64,000 nucleotides of DNA, taken from contig JASCNX010000001.1 of assembly GCA_029968055.1 (NCBI GenBank), forward strand, positions 372,001 to 436,000, given 5' to 3'. Made by a program: the position numbers and the translations under genes. This DNA is from Xenophilus aerolatus (GTDB lineage: Bacteria > Pseudomonadota > Gammaproteobacteria > Burkholderiales > Burkholderiaceae_C). Every line of letters begins with the position of its first letter. The first letter of the stretch is position 1. Of this stretch, positions 47,960 to 56,764 are shown in pieces. The notes under the pieces are model-generated. The model was not told the DNA's origin and did no database searches. It worked only from the letters and a program-made list of their open reading frames with translations.

Positions 47960-48907
47960 CTAGGGGGCCGGCGCCGCGTCGGCGTCCACGTCGTCGAGGA
48001 AAGTCGCCGTGGGCACGAAGAAGAGCGTGCCGGTCACCGCACGGCTGAAGTCCAGCAACCGGTCGTGGTTGCCCGGCGGCAGCCCGACGAACATGTTCTC
48101 GAGCATGCGCTCGGTGCGTGCGGGCGATCGCGCATAGCCGATGAAATAGGTGCCGTACTCGCCCTTGCCCACCTGGCCGAAGGGCATGTTGTCGCGCACG
48201 ATCTGCAACTGCTCGCCGTTCTCCTCGATGTTCGTGAGCACGTTGTGGGCGTAGGCGGTCTTCGCGCTGTCGGCCAGCTCGATGTCGGAGAGCTTTCTGC
48301 GTCCGATGATGGCCTCCTGCTGTTCGATCGGCACGGCGTTCCAGGCCTTCATGTCGTGCAGGTACTTCTGCACGATGACGTAGCTGCCGCCGGCGAAGGC
48401 GGGGTCCTCGTCGCCGACCAGCGCGGCATCGGCGGCGGCCTGGCCCGAGGGGTTCTCGGTGCCGTCGACGAAGCCGAGCAGGTCGCGCTCGTCGAAGTAC
48501 TTGAAGCCGTGCGTCTCGTCGACCACCGTGGCCACGCCCCCGATGCGCTCGGTGATCTGCGCCGCCAGTTCGAAGCACAGGTCCATGTCGGTCGCGCGGA
48601 TGTGGAACAGCAGGTCGCCCGGCGTCGACACCGCGTGGTGCACGCCCTTGATCTCGCGGAAGGGATGCAGCGAGGCAGGCCGAGGGTCGCCGAACAGGCG
48701 GTCCCAGGCCTCGGAGCCGAAGCCCATCACGCACGACAGCCGACGGCTGGCATGCCGAAACCCGATGCCGCGCAGCAGCGACGACATGTCACCGCACAGC
48801 TGGCGCACGGGCTGCCGGGCTTCGGGCCCGGGGTTCAGCGTGAAGACCAGGAAGATGGCGGCGTGCGTGAGCTTGGCGGTGACGGCCTGGGCGGCGACGG
48901 TGGACAC
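47960..48907 (-). CDS. DyP-type heme peroxidase
   Basis: A 315-residue protein. The GxxDG motif with the catalytic Asp reads GFVDGTENPSGQ, and the C-terminal heme region contains ENMFVGLPPGNHDRLLDFSRAVTGTLFFVPT in part, with the likely axial His just before the GxxDG-distal half (HHAVSTPGDLLFHIRA). No signal peptide, so it is cytoplasmic like B-type DyP (YfeX-like) enzymes. It uses peroxide to oxidise dyes and other organic substrates; a role next to hemH in heme metabolism is possible. GTG start at 48907 with GAGGAA upstream. Confidence 0.92.
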   Translation of the reverse strand: MSTVAAQAVTAKLTHAAIFLVFTLNPGPEARQPVRQLCGDMSSLLRGIGFRHASRRLSCVMGFGSEAWDRLFGDPRPASLHPFREIKGVHHAVSTPGDLLFHIRATDMDLCFELAAQITERIGGVATVVDETHGFKYFDERDLLGFVDGTENPSGQAAADAALVGDEDPAFAGGSYVIVQKYLHDMKAWNAVPIEQQEAIIGRRKLSDIELADSAKTAYAHNVLTNIEENGEQLQIVRDNMPFGQVGKGEYGTYFIGYARSPARTERMLENMFVGLPPGNHDRLLDFSRAVTGTLFFVPTATFLDDVDADAAPAP

Positions 48908-48938
48908 GTGGGGCTTCCTCGGGGGTGTGGAATCGGGG

Positions 48939-49988
48939 TCAGGACAAGGACTCGCGCGTCGGCCAGCCGGCCAGATGGCGCTCGGCGATGCCCGCCAGCG
49001 CGGTGATCCAGGCCGCGTCATCGTTGAGCGCGGGGATGTAGTGGAATTCCTTGCCGCCGCTCTCCAGGAAGGCTTCGCGGCCTTCCATCGCGATCTCTTC
49101 CAGGGTCTCCAGGCAGTCGGCCGGGAAGCCGGGACACATCACGTCCACGCGGCCCACGCCGGCCGCGCCGAGCTCGCGCAGCGTCGGTTCGGTGTAGGGC
49201 TCGAGCCACTTGGCACGGCCAAAGCGCGACTGGAAGGTCAGCCGCCACATCGATTCCGGCAACTGCAGGCGCGCGGCCAGCAGCTCGCCGGTGCGCAGGC
49301 ATTGCTTCTGGTACGGGTCGCCCAGCCGGATGTTGCGCTCCGGGATGCCGTGGAAGCTCATCACCAGCCGCTCGGGCCGGCCATGGGCCTTCCAGTGCGA
49401 CTCGACGCTGCGCGCCAGGGCGTCGATGTAGCCTGCATCGTCGTGGTACTCGTTGACGAAGCGCAGTTCCGGCAGGCGGCGCGTGCCGCGCGTCCAGTCG
49501 TTCACCGCGTCGATCACGCTGGCGGTGGTGGTGGCCGAATACTGCGGATAGGCCTGCAGCACCAGCACGCGGTCGATGCCGCCGGCCTTCAGTGCCTCGA
49601 GCTGGGCGGCCAGTGCGGGTTGGCCGTAGCGCATGGCAGGCCGCACCGCCACCCGGTGGCCGCGCTCGCCCAGCCAGCCCTGCAGCAGCGTCGCCTGCTT
49701 CAGCGTGCCGGCGGTGAGCGGCGAACCGTCGGGCGTCCAGATGCTTGCGTACTTGGCCGCGGACTTCGCAGGACGCACCCGAAGGATGATGCCCTGCAGG
49801 ATGGGCGCCCACAGTGCGCGGGGGATCTCCACGACGCGCGGGTCGCCGAGGAACTCGGCCAGGTAGGGCCGCACGGCGGCGGCGGTCGGCGCGGCGGGCG
49901 AGCCGAGGTTGCACCACAGCACGGCGGTGCGCGAGGCGGCAAGGGGCGGGCTCTGGGTCGCGAGCGGCTCGGGGCGGAAGCGGGGCAT
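48939..49988 (-). CDS. hemH: Ferrochelatase
   Basis: A 349-residue enzyme that inserts ferrous iron into protoporphyrin IX, the last step of heme synthesis. Segments visible: VLWCNLGSPAAPTAAAVRPYLAEFL at the N-terminus, QAYPQYSATTTASV, the metal-site His in VMSFHGIPERNI, and CPGFPADCLETLEEIAMEG near the C-terminus. The length is normal. It lies 31 bp upstream of the DyP peroxidase gene on the same strand. Its ATG is only 15 bp from the start of a divergent HAD gene. Confidence 0.95.
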   Translation of the reverse strand: MPRFRPEPLATQSPPLAASRTAVLWCNLGSPAAPTAAAVRPYLAEFLGDPRVVEIPRALWAPILQGIILRVRPAKSAAKYASIWTPDGSPLTAGTLKQATLLQGWLGERGHRVAVRPAMRYGQPALAAQLEALKAGGIDRVLVLQAYPQYSATTTASVIDAVNDWTRGTRRLPELRFVNEYHDDAGYIDALARSVESHWKAHGRPERLVMSFHGIPERNIRLGDPYQKQCLRTGELLAARLQLPESMWRLTFQSRFGRAKWLEPYTEPTLRELGAAGVGRVDVMCPGFPADCLETLEEIAMEGREAFLESGGKEFHYIPALNDDAAWITALAGIAERHLAGWPTRESLS

Positions 49989-50003
49989 GCGATATTCTGC
50001 GGC

Positions 50004-50729
50004 ATGACCTCTGCCGCCCCGGGCGCCGCGCTCCTCGACGTGAAGCGCATCCAGGCCGTCTCTCTGGACCTGGACGACACCCTCTGGCCCGTGTGGCCCA
50101 CCATCGAGCGCGCCGAGCGCGTGCTGCACGACTGGTTGCAGCGCAACGCCCCGCGCACTGCCGACCTCGTGACCGACCCGAAGGTGCTGCGCGAGCTGCG
50201 CGAAGCCACCGCCAAGGAGCGCTCCGACCTGGCCCACGACCTGAGCGCGCTGCGGCGCGAATCGATCCGCGGGGCACTGCGCCGGGCCGGCGACGACGAG
50301 GCCCTGGCCGAGCCGGCCTTCGAGGTCTTCTTTGCGGAGCGTCAGCGCGTGACGCTGTATGACGATGCCCTGCCGGCGCTGCGCTGGCTCAGCGAGCGCT
50401 ACCCGCTGGTCGCGATCTCGAACGGCAACGCCGACCTCGAGCGCACGGGCGTGGCGCGCTGGTTCCGTGCCGGCTTCAGCGCCCGCGCCTTCGGCAGCGG
50501 CAAGCCGCATGCGCCGATTTTTCGTGCCGCGGCGGCCTCGGTCGGACTGCTGCCGCGCGACGTGCTGCACGTGGGCGACGACGCGGCGCTCGACGTGGCC
50601 GGCGCCCTCGATGCCGGCATGCAGGCCGCCTGGCTCGTGCGCGACGAACGTCCCTGGGAGGCAGGCGCGCGGCCGCAGCTCATCGTGCCGAACCTGCACG
50701 CGCTGTGCATGGCGCTGGACGGGCGCTGA
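50004..50729 (+). CDS. HAD-family hydrolase (phosphatase)
   Basis: A 241-residue HAD protein. Motif I is SLDLDDTLWPVW (nucleophile Asp22, general acid Asp24), motif II VAISNGNADLERTG, motif III the Lys of FGSGKPHAPIF, and motif IV VLHVGDDAALDVAGALDAGM. A helical cap of the HAD subfamily IA type lies between I and II. The substrate is unknown; the best general guess is a small phosphomonoester. It is divergent from hemH with a 15-bp gap. Confidence 0.9.
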   Translation: MTSAAPGAALLDVKRIQAVSLDLDDTLWPVWPTIERAERVLHDWLQRNAPRTADLVTDPKVLRELREATAKERSDLAHDLSALRRESIRGALRRAGDDEALAEPAFEVFFAERQRVTLYDDALPALRWLSERYPLVAISNGNADLERTGVARWFRAGFSARAFGSGKPHAPIFRAAAASVGLLPRDVLHVGDDAALDVAGALDAGMQAAWLVRDERPWEAGARPQLIVPNLHALCMALDGR

Positions 50730-50862
50730 GCGCCGTCGGCGCGCGCGATGCAACATCGGGGAACCAATCCCTCATCCTTGAAACAGACGGGGCGGACCGG
50801 CGCGCCGAGGGGCGAGCCCGGCCTTTTTTCGTCTTTGTTTTTCAAGAGAAGGATTCGTTCGC

Positions 50863-51321
50863 ATGACCCAGTTTTCCCGCCGCCTGCCCGCTGTCTTCCT
50901 CGCGATGTTGATGCTCCTGCTCGCCGCCACGGCGGTGCAGGCCAGGGAGATGGTGAGCGCGGCCCGGGATGGGGTCATGCTGCGCACGGGGCCGAGCCCG
51001 CGCGCAGCCGCCACCTGGTCGGTCGACCGCGGCTATCCGCTCGAGGTGCTGGGTCGCAAGGGCTCGTGGCTGCGCGTGCGCGACTTCGAGAACGACCGCG
51101 CCTGGGTGCGCAGCTCGCGCACCAGCCGGCAGGCGCATGTGGTGTCGACGGCCAGTGCGCTGAACCTGCGCAGCACGCCCAGCACGCGCGCACGCATCGT
51201 GGCCAAGGCCGGCTATGGCGACGTGCTGCGCACGATCGAGCGGCGCGGCGACTGGCTCAAGGTGCGCACCGGTGCGGGACGCGTGGGCTGGGTGTCGCGC
51301 AAGCTGGTGTGGGGCTGGTGA
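50863..51321 (+). CDS. Exported SH3-domain (SH3b) protein
   Basis: A 152-residue protein with a signal peptide (LPAVFLAMLMLLLAATAVQA-RE) and two bacterial SH3 domains: VMLRTGPSPRAAATWSVDRGYPLEVLG with SWLRVRDFENDRAWV, then ALNLRSTPSTRARIVAKAGYGDVL with DWLKVRTGAGRVGWVSR (each in part). Such domains usually bind peptidoglycan or peptides in the periplasm. GAGAAGGA lies about 10 nt before the ATG. It is convergent with hpnE, only 3 bp between stops. Confidence 0.9.
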   Translation: MTQFSRRLPAVFLAMLMLLLAATAVQAREMVSAARDGVMLRTGPSPRAAATWSVDRGYPLEVLGRKGSWLRVRDFENDRAWVRSSRTSRQAHVVSTASALNLRSTPSTRARIVAKAGYGDVLRTIERRGDWLKVRTGAGRVGWVSRKLVWGW

Positions 51322-51324
51322 GGC

Positions 51325-52590
51325 TCAGGGCGCGGCCATGGCGGCTGCCGCGGCCTGGCCACTGAGCACCGCGCCTTCCAGCGTCGCCGGGTACGGCCCG
51401 TCGACGTAGTCGCCGCAGGCCGCCAAGCCAGGTGCAACGTGGGTGGGCGGCCGCCGAACGCCGGGCGTGCAGGCGAAGGTGGCGCGCTTCTCCACGATGG
51501 TCCGCAGCGGCACGGCGCCGTGCCAGCCGAGTTGTGCGCGGGCTTGTGCGAGAACCTGGGCTTCGATCGCCTCGCGCGTGCCCTCGCTGGCGCTGACGAC
51601 CAGCGCCGCCAAGCCGGCCGGCCCGCCGAGGGCGCCGCGGTCGAACACGAACTGCGCCGGCGCGCCCGGGCCGTGGCGCAGCGCGCGCAGCGGGGCGCCC
51701 GGCAATCCGGGCGTGCCACGCAGGTAGACGGTGGCAATCGCTTCGTGGTCCAGCGCGTCGGCCTCTTCGGCCCAGGCGACGGCCTGCGGCAACGCGGTGC
51801 CGCGCGCCAGCCGTGCCGATTCCCACGGCGGTGCGGCCAGCAGTACGCGGTCGAAGGGCTCGCCGTCGACCGTCCAGCCCGAGGCGCCCGGTGCGATGGC
51901 CTGCACCCGCCGGCCGGTGCGGATCGATGCGCCGTGCGCACCCAGCCACCGCGCGGCGGGCTCGGGCAGCAGCGCACCCAGGTCCACGCGCGGCAGCAGC
52001 AGGTCGGCGCCGCCACGCTCGGCAAAGAGGGCGTCGTGCAGCACGCGCAGGAAGACGGCACCGCTGGCGCGCTCGACCGGCACGTTGAGCGCGGAGACGC
52101 ACAGCGGCGCGATCAGTTCGTCCATCACGCGCGGCGTGAGGCCCGCGCACAGGGCGGCCACGCTGTCGCCGGGCGCGCAGCGAAAGCCCCGCGCGCGCCA
52201 GCGCAGCGAGATGCGCACGAGCGCGAACTTGTCGCGCAGCGACCAGCCCTGCGCGCCCGCGATGCCGGCCAGCAGATCCAGCGGCGGACGCACGCCGGCC
52301 GGGACCGACAGGCCGCCGCCATCGGGAAAGCGCAAGGCCAGCGGCAGCCGCAGCAGGGCGGCATCGAGGTCGACGCCGAGCTCGCGCATCAGCGCCAGCG
52401 TGGCGCGGTAGGCGCCGATGAGGATGTGCTGGCCGTTGTCGAGCACCAGGCCGTCGTCGGCCACCACGCGGCGCGCGCGCCCGCCCAGGGTGCGAGCCGC
52501 TTCGATCACGGTGACGCGGTGGCCCGTTCGTGTGGCCTCGACGGCAGCGGCCAGGCCGGCCCAGCCACCGCCGACGATGGCGAGGCTCAT
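51325..52590 (-). CDS. hpnE: Hydroxysqualene dehydroxylase
   Basis: A 421-residue FAD protein. The dinucleotide motif IVGGGWAGLAAAVEATRTGHRV begins the protein, LVLDNGQHILIGAYRATLALMRELGVD follows in part, and ACGDYVDGPYPATLEGAVLSGQAAA is the C-terminal FAD motif, all as in squalene-associated desaturases. HpnE reduces hydroxysqualene to squalene, the third step of the HpnCDE route. ATG at 52590. It lies 85 bp after hpnD on the same strand. Confidence 0.93.
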   Translation of the reverse strand: MSLAIVGGGWAGLAAAVEATRTGHRVTVIEAARTLGGRARRVVADDGLVLDNGQHILIGAYRATLALMRELGVDLDAALLRLPLALRFPDGGGLSVPAGVRPPLDLLAGIAGAQGWSLRDKFALVRISLRWRARGFRCAPGDSVAALCAGLTPRVMDELIAPLCVSALNVPVERASGAVFLRVLHDALFAERGGADLLLPRVDLGALLPEPAARWLGAHGASIRTGRRVQAIAPGASGWTVDGEPFDRVLLAAPPWESARLARGTALPQAVAWAEEADALDHEAIATVYLRGTPGLPGAPLRALRHGPGAPAQFVFDRGALGGPAGLAALVVSASEGTREAIEAQVLAQARAQLGWHGAVPLRTIVEKRATFACTPGVRRPPTHVAPGLAACGDYVDGPYPATLEGAVLSGQAAAAAMAAP

Positions 52591-52675
52591 TGCCACGTTG
52601 TCAGGCCGAAGACCGGGGCGGCCTGTCGCGCCCGCGGTACGGCGCGGGCGATCGCGGCATCGTCGGCAGGCCGGC

Positions 52676-53518
52676 TCACATGCGCCCCAGCGCCTGCACC
52701 TTCCACGCGAGCCACAGCTTGCGCAGCGGCGTGAGGCTCACGCGCTGGTTCAGCACCTGGAAGCGATCGGCCTCGATCTCGGCAAGCAGCGTGCGGTAGA
52801 TGTTGGCCATCATCAGTCCCGGCTTCTGGGCACGGCGGTCGGCCGCGGGCAGCAGGGCCAGGGCCTCGTCGTAGAGGGCCTGCGCGCGCGCGGCCTGGAA
52901 CTGCATCAGGGCGACGAAGCGATCCGAGTACGTGCGGCTGAGCAACTCGTGGGCCTTGACGTCGAACTGCTGCAACTCGTTGACCGGCAGGTAGATGCGT
53001 CCGCGCAGTGCATCCTCGCCCACGTCGCGGATGATGTTCGTCAGTTGCAGCGCCAGGCCGAGCTTGTGCGCGTAGGCGGTGGTCTGCGGCTGCGTCTGGC
53101 CGAAGATGCGCGCCGACACCTCGCCCACCACGCCGGCCACCAGGTGGCAGTAGCGCTCGAGTCCGGCGAAGTCGAGATAACGCGTCTGCGTGAGGTCCAT
53201 CTCGCAGCCGTCGATGATCTCTTGCAGTTGCCGCGCCTCGATGCCGAAGGCGGCCACGTGCGGCATCAGCGCCTTCGTCACGGGGTGGCGCGGCTCGCCG
53301 GCGAAGGCGCTCGCGACCTCGGTGCGCCACCAGGCCAGCTTGGTGGCGGCGACGCCGGGGTCCGACACCTCGTCCACCACGTCGTCGACCTCGCGGCAGA
53401 AGGCGTAGAAGGCCGTGATCGCCGCGCGGCGGTCCTTGGGCAGGAAGAGGAAGGCGTAGTAGAAGCTGCTGCCCGACGCGGCGGCCTTGTCCTGGACGTA
53501 CTGCTCGGGGGTGCTCAT
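52676..53518 (-). CDS. hpnD: Presqualene diphosphate synthase
   Basis: A 280-residue trans-isoprenyl diphosphate synthase. The first aspartate-rich motif is FCREVDDVVDEVSD, and the second is LTNIIRDVGEDALRGRIYLP; YCHLVAGVVG is also conserved. HpnD joins two farnesyl diphosphates into presqualene diphosphate. It resembles the upstream hpnC product in plan, and both are on the minus strand with hpnE. ATG start (MSTPEQYVQDKAAASG). Confidence 0.93.
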   Translation of the reverse strand: MSTPEQYVQDKAAASGSSFYYAFLFLPKDRRAAITAFYAFCREVDDVVDEVSDPGVAATKLAWWRTEVASAFAGEPRHPVTKALMPHVAAFGIEARQLQEIIDGCEMDLTQTRYLDFAGLERYCHLVAGVVGEVSARIFGQTQPQTTAYAHKLGLALQLTNIIRDVGEDALRGRIYLPVNELQQFDVKAHELLSRTYSDRFVALMQFQAARAQALYDEALALLPAADRRAQKPGLMMANIYRTLLAEIEADRFQVLNQRVSLTPLRKLWLAWKVQALGRM

Positions 53519-53749
53519 CGGGGCGGGAGGGGGCGCGGGAAGGGTCGCGAGAAAGTGGGCGGGGCGAGGCTCATGCGCCGGCGATTGTCGGGGATGACCG
53601 GTCGTCCATGGACCGCAGATGCCCGTTCATGCGCGGATCGTGGAGGGCGGTCCTGTCGATGGGGCCCGGCTGGGCACGGCACATGGGGAAGGGTGCTGCC
53701 CCGAAGACGGCCAAGACGGCGGGGAAGTTCGGGCCCCAGTGCGCAATGC
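53519..53749 (-). other. 231-bp gap inside the hpn cluster
   Basis: No reading frame here is convincing in composition, start site or similarity, and I see no terminator or clear promoter. The length is unusual for an operon gap, so hpnD may have its own promoter here. Confidence 0.4.
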
Positions 53750-54637
53750 TTACATCCACAGCGCCCGCCATGCGAGCCGCGGCGCATCGGTCTTGCCTAC
53801 GATTGGCCGGCGCGAGAAGCTGTCGAAGCCCTGCGACTCGATCTTGTCGAGGATCGCGAGGCCGCCCTGGACGACCAGGCGCAATTCCCAACCGATACGG
53901 CCGCGAAGCGCGTGCACGAGCGGCGCGCCCTCGCGCATCAGCGCCCGCGCCCAGTGGACTTCGTCCGCCATCAGGTCGATGGCGGCCTGTGGAGGCGGGG
54001 CAGGCGCCCCAGGCCTAAAAGCCTCGAAGTCCTGACGGCCCAGGCCGCGCGCGGCGCAGTCGGCCAGCGGCAGGTAGAAGCGACCACGGGGCAGGTCGAC
54101 CGACACGTCCTGCCAGAAGTTGACGAGCTGCAGCGCGCTGCAGATGGCGTCGCCCTGCGCCAGCGCTTCGGCGCGGCGCTCGCCGTACAGGTGCAGCAGC
54201 AGGCGCCCCACGGGGTTGGCCGAGCGGCGGCAGTAATCGAGCAGCTCGGCGCGGTCGGCATACGCACGGGCGTCGCGGGTCCAGGCGATGTCCTGCATGA
54301 AGGCGTCGAGCAGGTCGGCCAGCAACGCTTCGGGCAACTGGAAGTCGGCCAGCGCGCGGGCCAGCGGGCCGAAGACGTGCGGCCAGCGGGCCGACGGCGT
54401 GCCCCCCGATGCGATGGCGGCCAGGTCGGCGCGGTAGGCCTGCAACTCGGCGATGCGCGCGTCGGCACTCGCGTCGCCCTCGTCCGCGATGTCATCGGCC
54501 GTGCGCGCGAAGTGGTAGATGGCGGCGATGGGCGGCCGCAGCCTCGGGGGACACAGCCACGAGGCGACCGGGAAGTTCTCGTAGTGGTCGATCGGCGCGG
54601 CGACGGCGGGCAGGGCGGACGGGGAGGGCGGGGACAC
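53750..54637 (-). CDS. hpnC: Hydroxysqualene synthase (HpnC)
   Basis: A 295-residue relative of squalene synthase. The N-terminus has the HpnC mark HYENFPVASWLCPPRLRPPIAAIYHFARTADDIADEGD (shown in pieces: HYENFPVAS, ARTADDIADEG), and the second aspartate motif is LVNFWQDVSVDLPRGRFYLP. HpnC turns presqualene diphosphate into hydroxysqualene. The start is GTG at 54637; no in-frame ATG fits. It is the first gene of the hpnC-hpnD-hpnE series. No squalene-hopene cyclase gene lies within the window. Confidence 0.92.
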   Translation of the reverse strand: MSPPSPSALPAVAAPIDHYENFPVASWLCPPRLRPPIAAIYHFARTADDIADEGDASADARIAELQAYRADLAAIASGGTPSARWPHVFGPLARALADFQLPEALLADLLDAFMQDIAWTRDARAYADRAELLDYCRRSANPVGRLLLHLYGERRAEALAQGDAICSALQLVNFWQDVSVDLPRGRFYLPLADCAARGLGRQDFEAFRPGAPAPPPQAAIDLMADEVHWARALMREGAPLVHALRGRIGWELRLVVQGGLAILDKIESQGFDSFSRRPIVGKTDAPRLAWRALWM

Positions 54638-54732
54638 GCGGCATTGTCATATGCCGCCGTGGCATCGCAAGGTGGGTGCGTGTCAGCGCGGCGGGGCTAT
54701 GCTGGCGGCCCCGCGATTTCCCACCGCACCGC

Positions 54733-56652
54733 ATGTCCGTCGCCAGCGCCCCCTCCACCGCCCCGTCGATGGGCCCGAGCCACGCCCACCCCGCCGGACC
54801 GGCCCTCATGCTGGCGGCGCTGGGGGTGGTGTTCGGCGACATCGGCACGTCGCCGCTGTACGCCTTCAAGGAAACGCTGAACCCCGACCACGGCGTGCCC
54901 TTCGCGGCCGAGGCGGTGTTGGGACTGCTGTCGCTGGTGGTCTGGGGCCTCATTGTGGTGGTCACGCTCAAGTACGTCGTCTTCGTGCTGCGCGCCGACC
55001 ACGACGGCGAGGGCGGCATCCTGGCATTGCAGGCGCTGGCGCGCCACGCGGTGGAAGGCGGGCGGCGCCGGCCCTGGCTGGGCGGCGCGGTGGTCTGGAT
55101 GGGGCTGGTCGGCGCCGCGATGTTCTACGGCGACAGCCTCATCACGCCCGCCATCTCCGTGCTGTCGGCGGTCGAGGGTCTGGAGGTGCAGGCGCCGGCA
55201 ATGCAGCGCTTCGTCATCCCGCTCACGCTGGCGATCCTGGTGGTGCTCTTCATCGTTCAGCGGCGGGGCACGGGCGTGGTCGGCCGGGTGTTCGGGCCGG
55301 TGATGCTGCTGTGGTTCGGCGTGATCGCGGTGGCCGGCGCCTGGCAGGTGGTGCAGAACCCGCAGGTGCTGGCGGCGCTCGACCCACGGCACGCGGTTGG
55401 CTTCCTGCTGACCTACCGCGCGCAGTCGCTGGCGGTGCTGGGGGCGGTGTTTCTTGCCTTCACCGGCGGCGAGGCGCTGTACGCCGACATGGGGCACTTC
55501 GGCGCACGCCCGATCCGGCTGGCCTGGCTGTTCATCGCGCTGCCGGGTCTGGTGCTGAACTACTTCGGCCAGGGCGCGCTGGTGTTGCGCGACCCGGCCG
55601 CGGTCGACAACCCCTTCTTCCGCCTCTTTCCCTCGTGGGCGGTGGTGCCGATGGTGGTGCTGGCGGCGCTGGCGACGGTGATCGCCTCGCAGGCGGTGAT
55701 CTCGGGCGCCTTCTCGCTGACGGCGCAGGCCATGCGCATGGGCTACCTGCCGCGCATGCGCATCGTGCAGACCTCCAGCGACGCGATCGGCCAGGTCTAC
55801 GTGCCGGCGATGAACTGGATGCTGATGGTCGGCGTGCTGCTGCTGGTGCTGGGCTTTCGCAGCTCCAGCGCGCTGTCGGCGGCCTACGGCATCGCGGTGT
55901 CGATCACCATGGTCACGACCACGCTGCTGGCCGGCATCGTGGCATGGCGGCTGTGGCACTGGAACCGCTGGGCGGCGGCAGTGGCGGTGCTGCTGTTCGC
56001 GGTGATCGACCTGACCTTCGTGCTGGCCAACAGCCTCAAGATCGCCGAGGGCGGCTGGCTCACGCTGGCGGTCGCAGGTTTCGCGCTGCTGATCTTCACG
56101 ACCTGGTTCAAGGGCCGGCGCCTGGGGCTGGCGGTGCAGGCGCGGCATCGCGTGCCGCTGGCGCCGTTCATCGAGTCGCTGGCGCTGGACATGCCGCACC
56201 GCGTGCGCGGCACGGCGGTCTTCCTGGCGCCCGACGCGCAAGTCGTGCCGCATGCGCTGCTGCACAACCTGGAGCACAACCAGGTCCTGCACGAGCAGGT
56301 ATTCATCCTCGCGATGCACACCGTCGACACGCCCCGCGTGCATGCGCGCGAGCGCATCGAGGCCGAGCCGATGGGCCACGGCATCTGGGCCGTCACGGTG
56401 CGCTACGGCTTCATGGAGCGGCCCGACGTGCCCGAGTTCCTGCGCGTGCTGGCCTACCAGAAGGGCCTGGCCGTGGAGTCGATGACGACCTCGTATTTCA
56501 CTTCCCGCGCTGCGATCGGGCGGCATCAGCTGCCCGGCATGAACCCTCTGCGGCTCGCCTTGTTCGGCTGGCTCCAGCGCAACGCGGGGCGCGCGTCCGA
56601 CTACTTCCAGCTGCCCGACAACCGGCTGGTGGAGATGGGCCAGCGCGTGTAG
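54733..56652 (+). CDS. kup: Low-affinity potassium transporter Kup
   Basis: A 639-residue membrane protein of the KUP/HAK/KT family. The signature GVVFGDIGTSPLYAFKETL is near residue 32, with FYGDSLITPAISVLSAVEGLEV, FTGGEALYADMGHFG, NYFGQGALVL and the 12-helix hydrophobic pattern after it, ending in a hydrophilic cytoplasmic domain (about residues 480-639). It takes up K+ with H+. The ATG at 54733 is chosen; the frame is open 108 codons further upstream, where it overlaps the divergent hpnC. Confidence 0.95.
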   Translation: MSVASAPSTAPSMGPSHAHPAGPALMLAALGVVFGDIGTSPLYAFKETLNPDHGVPFAAEAVLGLLSLVVWGLIVVVTLKYVVFVLRADHDGEGGILALQALARHAVEGGRRRPWLGGAVVWMGLVGAAMFYGDSLITPAISVLSAVEGLEVQAPAMQRFVIPLTLAILVVLFIVQRRGTGVVGRVFGPVMLLWFGVIAVAGAWQVVQNPQVLAALDPRHAVGFLLTYRAQSLAVLGAVFLAFTGGEALYADMGHFGARPIRLAWLFIALPGLVLNYFGQGALVLRDPAAVDNPFFRLFPSWAVVPMVVLAALATVIASQAVISGAFSLTAQAMRMGYLPRMRIVQTSSDAIGQVYVPAMNWMLMVGVLLLVLGFRSSSALSAAYGIAVSITMVTTTLLAGIVAWRLWHWNRWAAAVAVLLFAVIDLTFVLANSLKIAEGGWLTLAVAGFALLIFTTWFKGRRLGLAVQARHRVPLAPFIESLALDMPHRVRGTAVFLAPDAQVVPHALLHNLEHNQVLHEQVFILAMHTVDTPRVHARERIEAEPMGHGIWAVTVRYGFMERPDVPEFLRVLAYQKGLAVESMTTSYFTSRAAIGRHQLPGMNPLRLALFGWLQRNAGRASDYFQLPDNRLVEMGQRV

Positions 56653-56671
56653 CGTTGCCGCGCCGCGGCAA

Positions 56672-56700
56672 TTGACACCGCAGGGGGTATCCCCTAGATT
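56672..56700 (+). promoter_or_regulatory. Sigma70 promoter of the second RND operon
   Basis: A perfect -35 box TTGACA (56672-56677) and TAGATT (56695-56700) are separated by exactly 17 bp. The spacer contains the GC palindrome GGGG-TAT-CCCC. Transcription should begin near 56707, inside the operator palindrome. Confidence 0.75.
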
Positions 56701-56719
56701 ACTAACCGCGCGGTCAGTA
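56700..56719 (+). promoter_or_regulatory. TetR-type palindrome overlapping the start of the second RND operon
   Basis: TACTAACCG (56700-56708) and CGGTCAGTA (56711-56719) are inverted repeats with one mismatch and a 2-bp centre. It covers the end of the -10 box and the expected transcription start, a typical repressor position. The sequence differs from the palindrome at 35494, so a different regulator is expected. Confidence 0.65.
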
Positions 56720-56764
56720 GTGGCCGCGCGTCCCCCTTGTTTCTTCCACGACCGGTGCAACGCC

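Noticed and set aside
50806-50840. GC-rich stretch plus T-run after the HAD gene as a terminator
   Set aside because: The best stem I can draw is only four pairs (GGGC-GA-GCCC) and not directly next to the T-run.
53515-53787. Small minus-strand frames in the hpnD-hpnC gap
   Set aside because: Arg/Pro/Gly-rich, no ribosome binding site, overlapping the 3' end of hpnC, no family.
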